A DNA stretch of 23,148 bases from JBCDBY01 sp039182715 (GTDB lineage Bacteria > Planctomycetota > PLA2): the NCBI GenBank assembly GCA_039182715.1, contig JBCDBY010000027.1, positions 1 to 23,148 on the forward strand, in the 5' to 3' direction. The number at the start of each line of letters is the position of its first letter. The stretch's first letter is position 1. Positions 20,831 through 23,148 of this stretch are shown piece after piece. The notes below the pieces were generated by a model. That model was given only the letters and a program-made list of their open reading frames with translations. It had not been told where the DNA came from and ran no database searches. The position numbers and the translations under genes were made by a program.

Positions 20831-22819
20831 CTCAACCTCATTCGCACCTCCCTCGCGGGGCTGATCGTCATCCTGCTCTTTCTGCTCGTTGCGCAGCGCG
20901 ACGGGCTTGAGGAGCGCATGCGCTCCATCCAGACGGCGCAGGAGGAATCGGCCGGCCGCCAGAAGAAACAGCAGCGTTCGCTCGACCGGCTCAAGAAGAC
21001 GGTCGACCGGATCGACGAGACCATCCGCAGCGGCGCGCTGACCGTGCGCACCGGCGACGGCGGCGGCTCGCCCGTGGGCGAGGATCCGCAGACGCTGCCC
21101 TACTGGCCGACCGACGACAACATCCTGCACGACCTCTCGAACGAGCCGCGGCCGCCGGCCGACGCACCGGAGGGCGGCATCATCCGCTTCTTTGTCGGTT
21201 CGAACCTGCGTTCGCTCAACCCCTACGTGAGCTCCGACGTCGATCAGGTCGATCGCGTCGTCAGCTACGTGCAGGAGTACCTCGCGGTCCGGTCGTTCGC
21301 CGATCCCGACAAGTTCGTGCCGGGCATCGCGAACCGCATCGTCCTCAGCGAGGACAAGAAGGCGTTCGAGATCTACATCCGCAAGGGCGTCTACTGGCAC
21401 GCGCCCGTGCTCTCCGACGACGAGCGGCGCGGCGACTACAAGTGGCTCGCGGAGATGCCCCGCCAGGAGGTCACCGCCAACGACGTCAAGTTCACCTTCG
21501 ACATCGTGCGCCACCCGAACAGCGAGGTCAGTTCCCAGGCGAGCTACCTGAGCGACATCCAGTCCATCGAGGTCGTCGACTCGCACAAGCTGGTGATCCG
21601 CTGGGGCAAGAAGCGCTACTTCAATCTCGGCTCCACGCTTTCGCTGCTGTTCATCCTGCCGCAGCACATCTTCGGGCGCGACGCCTCCGGCAAGTCGCTC
21701 GAGCTCGAGGAGGCCGCCCAGCTCTTCCAGCAGCACTGGTACAACAAGCGCGCCTGCGGCACCGGCCCGATGCAGTTCGTCGAGTTCGTCGACAACTCGC
21801 ACATCCTCTTGGAGCGCAACGAGGACTACTGGGGCGGCCGCACCAAGATCGACGGCATCGAGCTGAAGGTCGTCGTCCAGCCGGAGCAGCGCCTGAGCCT
21901 CTTCAAGACGGGCAAGCTCGACCTGTTCCGACCCGAGCCGTCGCAGTGGCGCGCCGAATACCTGCAGGGCGAACACAAGGACAGCCTGAGGGACTGGGTG
22001 GAGAGCGGACGCGCCGAGCTGCACATGCTCACCGCGTTCGTCTACCGCTGGATCGGCTGGAACAACCGCAACCCGATCTTCCGGGACCGACGGGTGCGCC
22101 GCGCGCTGGCGCACTGCTTTCCCAAGGAACGCGTGATCCGCGACATCGCCTTCGGGCTTGCCAAGGCGCACGACGCGCCGGTGCATCCGGACATGCCGTA
22201 CTACGTCAAGGATCTCGAGCAGTTCCCGTTCGACCTCGACGCCGCGCGCAAGCTGCTTGACGAGGCGGGCTGGAAGCTCAGCGACGGCGGCGTGCGCGAG
22301 AAGGTCATCGACGGCAAGCTCACGCGCTTCGAGTTCGACTTCCTGATTCCCAACTCGCGGGCGATCTACCAGCAGTTCGGCAAGCTCTATCAGACCGAGC
22401 TGGCCAAGGTCGGGGTGATCCTCAAGCTGCAGCCGAGCGAGTGGCAGAAGATGCAGACCAACCTCGACAACAAGGACTTCGACGCCTGTTCGCTGGGTTG
22501 GGGCCTGAGTTACGACTCGGACCAGAGCCAGATCTGGGGGCCCGAGCAGGCGGAAAAGCCGCGCAGCAGCAACAGCATCGCGTACGCCAACCAGGAGCTG
22601 GGCGAAGTGATCGAGCAGCTCGCGCTGGAGTTCGATCCGGACGAGCGCATGAAGCTCCAGGAGCGGTTCCAGCGCATCATCGTCGGCGACCAGCCCTACC
22701 TGTTTCTCTGGGTGCCGCAGATGGCGTGGTTCGTCAACAATCGCCTCGGCAACCACTACTTCAACACGCTGCGTCCGCAGATCTGGCTGCTTCCCTGGGT
22801 CGTCAAGGAACCCGAGTAG
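20813..22819 (+). CDS. Membrane-anchored peptide/oligopeptide ABC transporter substrate-binding protein (SBP family 5)
   Basis: 668 aa, ATG 20813. An N-terminal hydrophobic segment (about 9-27, LIRTSLAGLIVILLFLLVA) has no lipobox, so it is probably an uncleaved anchor. A charged coiled-coil-like stretch follows (about 30-72, EERMRSIQTAQEESAG to KKTVDRIDE). The family 5 domain runs from about 122 to the end: RFFVGSNLRSLNPYVSSDVD, a VTANDVKFTFDIV motif, GTGPMQFVEF, LLERNEDYWGG, DLFRPEPSQW, RRALAHCFPKERVI and WGLSYDSDQ. Family 5 proteins capture di-/oligopeptides or other solutes outside the membrane for an ABC importer. At about 540 residues the core is normal; the N-terminal extension is extra. 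The permease gene follows after 9 bp. Confidence 0.93.
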   Translation: MGGNIVLNLIRTSLAGLIVILLFLLVAQRDGLEERMRSIQTAQEESAGRQKKQQRSLDRLKKTVDRIDETIRSGALTVRTGDGGGSPVGEDPQTLPYWPTDDNILHDLSNEPRPPADAPEGGIIRFFVGSNLRSLNPYVSSDVDQVDRVVSYVQEYLAVRSFADPDKFVPGIANRIVLSEDKKAFEIYIRKGVYWHAPVLSDDERRGDYKWLAEMPRQEVTANDVKFTFDIVRHPNSEVSSQASYLSDIQSIEVVDSHKLVIRWGKKRYFNLGSTLSLLFILPQHIFGRDASGKSLELEEAAQLFQQHWYNKRACGTGPMQFVEFVDNSHILLERNEDYWGGRTKIDGIELKVVVQPEQRLSLFKTGKLDLFRPEPSQWRAEYLQGEHKDSLRDWVESGRAELHMLTAFVYRWIGWNNRNPIFRDRRVRRALAHCFPKERVIRDIAFGLAKAHDAPVHPDMPYYVKDLEQFPFDLDAARKLLDEAGWKLSDGGVREKVIDGKLTRFEFDFLIPNSRAIYQQFGKLYQTELAKVGVILKLQPSEWQKMQTNLDNKDFDACSLGWGLSYDSDQSQIWGPEQAEKPRSSNSIAYANQELGEVIEQLALEFDPDERMKLQERFQRIIVGDQPYLFLWVPQMAWFVNNRLGNHYFNTLRPQIWLLPWVVKEPE

Positions 22820-22828
22820 GCCGGCGCC

Positions 22829-23148
22829 ATGTGGGCGTACTTCGTTCGCCGCTTCCTGCTGATGATTCCGACGCTGTTCGGGATCTCGCTCTTCAACTTC
22901 CTGCTCATCAACGCGGCGGAAGCGCCGCGCTCGACCAACGTGTCGGAGGACGGGACGGTCGACGCGTCGGCCAGCGTCGACGCGGGGGAAGCGGAGCGCA
23001 TCTTCCGGAGCACGTTCAATCTCGACAAGCCGGTCCTGTTCAACACACGCTACGACCTGCAGGACACCGAGATCTTCTGGCTGCTTACGTCGCCGTTGCG
23101 CCGCTACGAGTCGATCGCGCAGGCCAAGCGCGCCCGGGACAATCTGGA
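22829..23148 (+). CDS. ABC transporter permease, DppB/OppB-like (partial, cut by window end)
   Basis: The first 106 codons are present from ATG 22829, with no stop before the window edge. The start MWAYFVRRFLLMIPTLFGIS, followed by LFNFLLINAAEAPRS, is the typical first transmembrane helix of peptide ABC permeases. After it comes a long extracytoplasmic loop (SEDGTVDASASVDAGEAERI, then FNLDKPVLFNTRYDLQD), where the motif N-L-D-K-P corresponds to the usual L-D-x-P region. The loop looks longer than in E. coli DppB. It lies 9 bp after the binding-protein gene and is surely part of the same transporter operon. Confidence 0.9.
   Translation, partial: MWAYFVRRFLLMIPTLFGISLFNFLLINAAEAPRSTNVSEDGTVDASASVDAGEAERIFRSTFNLDKPVLFNTRYDLQDTEIFWLLTSPLRRYESIAQAKRARDNL

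Noticed and set aside
20802..20864. A 20-codon leader ORF (MSALW...) overlapping the start of the peptide-binding protein gene.
   Set aside because: It starts 14 nt after AAGGGG, but its codons lie inside the hairpin and the overlapping gene and there is no evidence of selection on the peptide.

Overview
The window is 23.1 kb of very GC-rich bacterial DNA with dense genes, many GTG starts, frequent stop/start overlaps and few clear Shine-Dalgarno sites. The gene content suggests Planctomycetota or a similarly signalling-rich lineage (Myxococcota or Acidobacteriota are alternatives): a large Ser/Thr kinase fused to an AAA ATPase and TPRs, FHA-GAF and REC-DUF4388 signalling proteins, an ASPIC/UnbV (CRTAC-type) FG-GAP protein, LVIVD-repeat and GlcG-type remnants, and intergenic repeats built from CGCGGAG/GCGCTGAG words. 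The taxonomic placement is inference; no rRNA or tRNA gene was found.

Layout. (1) 132-3557, plus strand: a translationally coupled signalling set (REC-REC-CheB methylesterase, FHA-GAF protein, REC-DUF4388 protein), then a small lipoprotein. (2) 3535-5397: a rearranged zone holding the 3' part of an LVIVD-repeat gene (minus), a slice of a GlcG/DUF336 heme-binding-type gene (plus) and an array of ~230 bp tandem repeats. (3) 15041 down to 5398, minus strand: one compact operon of a GAF-PP2C (SpoIIE-type) phosphatase, four tandem paralogous single-pass membrane proteins, the kinase-AAA-TPR protein and a lipoprotein. Successive genes overlap or lie within about 20 bp. (4) 15053-18144, plus strand: the FG-GAP/ASPIC-UnbV gene, interrupted by an in-frame UGA, then ferrochelatase hemH, coupled by ATGA. 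(5) 18145-18714: no gene, only hairpins and repeats, including a copy of the hemH tail. (6) 18715-19625, minus: a DUF4149-like membrane protein and a PTS EIIA-type protein. (7) 19676-20681, plus: a TIGR02206/YwaF-type membrane protein and queF. (8) 20813-23148, plus: a membrane-anchored family 5 peptide-binding protein and the start of its ABC permease, cut by the window edge.

Most notable. The UGA at 16505-16507 interrupts an otherwise continuous FG-GAP/UnbV reading frame. It is followed at the right distance by a hairpin with a GGUC apical loop, very like the bacterial SECIS of E. coli fdhF, which makes this a candidate new selenoprotein (the alternatives are a nonsense mutation or a sequencing error). 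Second is the phosphatase / four-paralogue / kinase operon, which looks like an undescribed envelope-linked phospho-signalling unit. Its phosphatase and the divergent FG-GAP gene share an 11-20 bp gap with one symmetric -10-like hexamer. Other observations are a start codon at the tip of a 14-bp hairpin (20798-20830), a duplicated hemH tail around a long inverted repeat, and a junction of two gene fragments at about 4226-4263.
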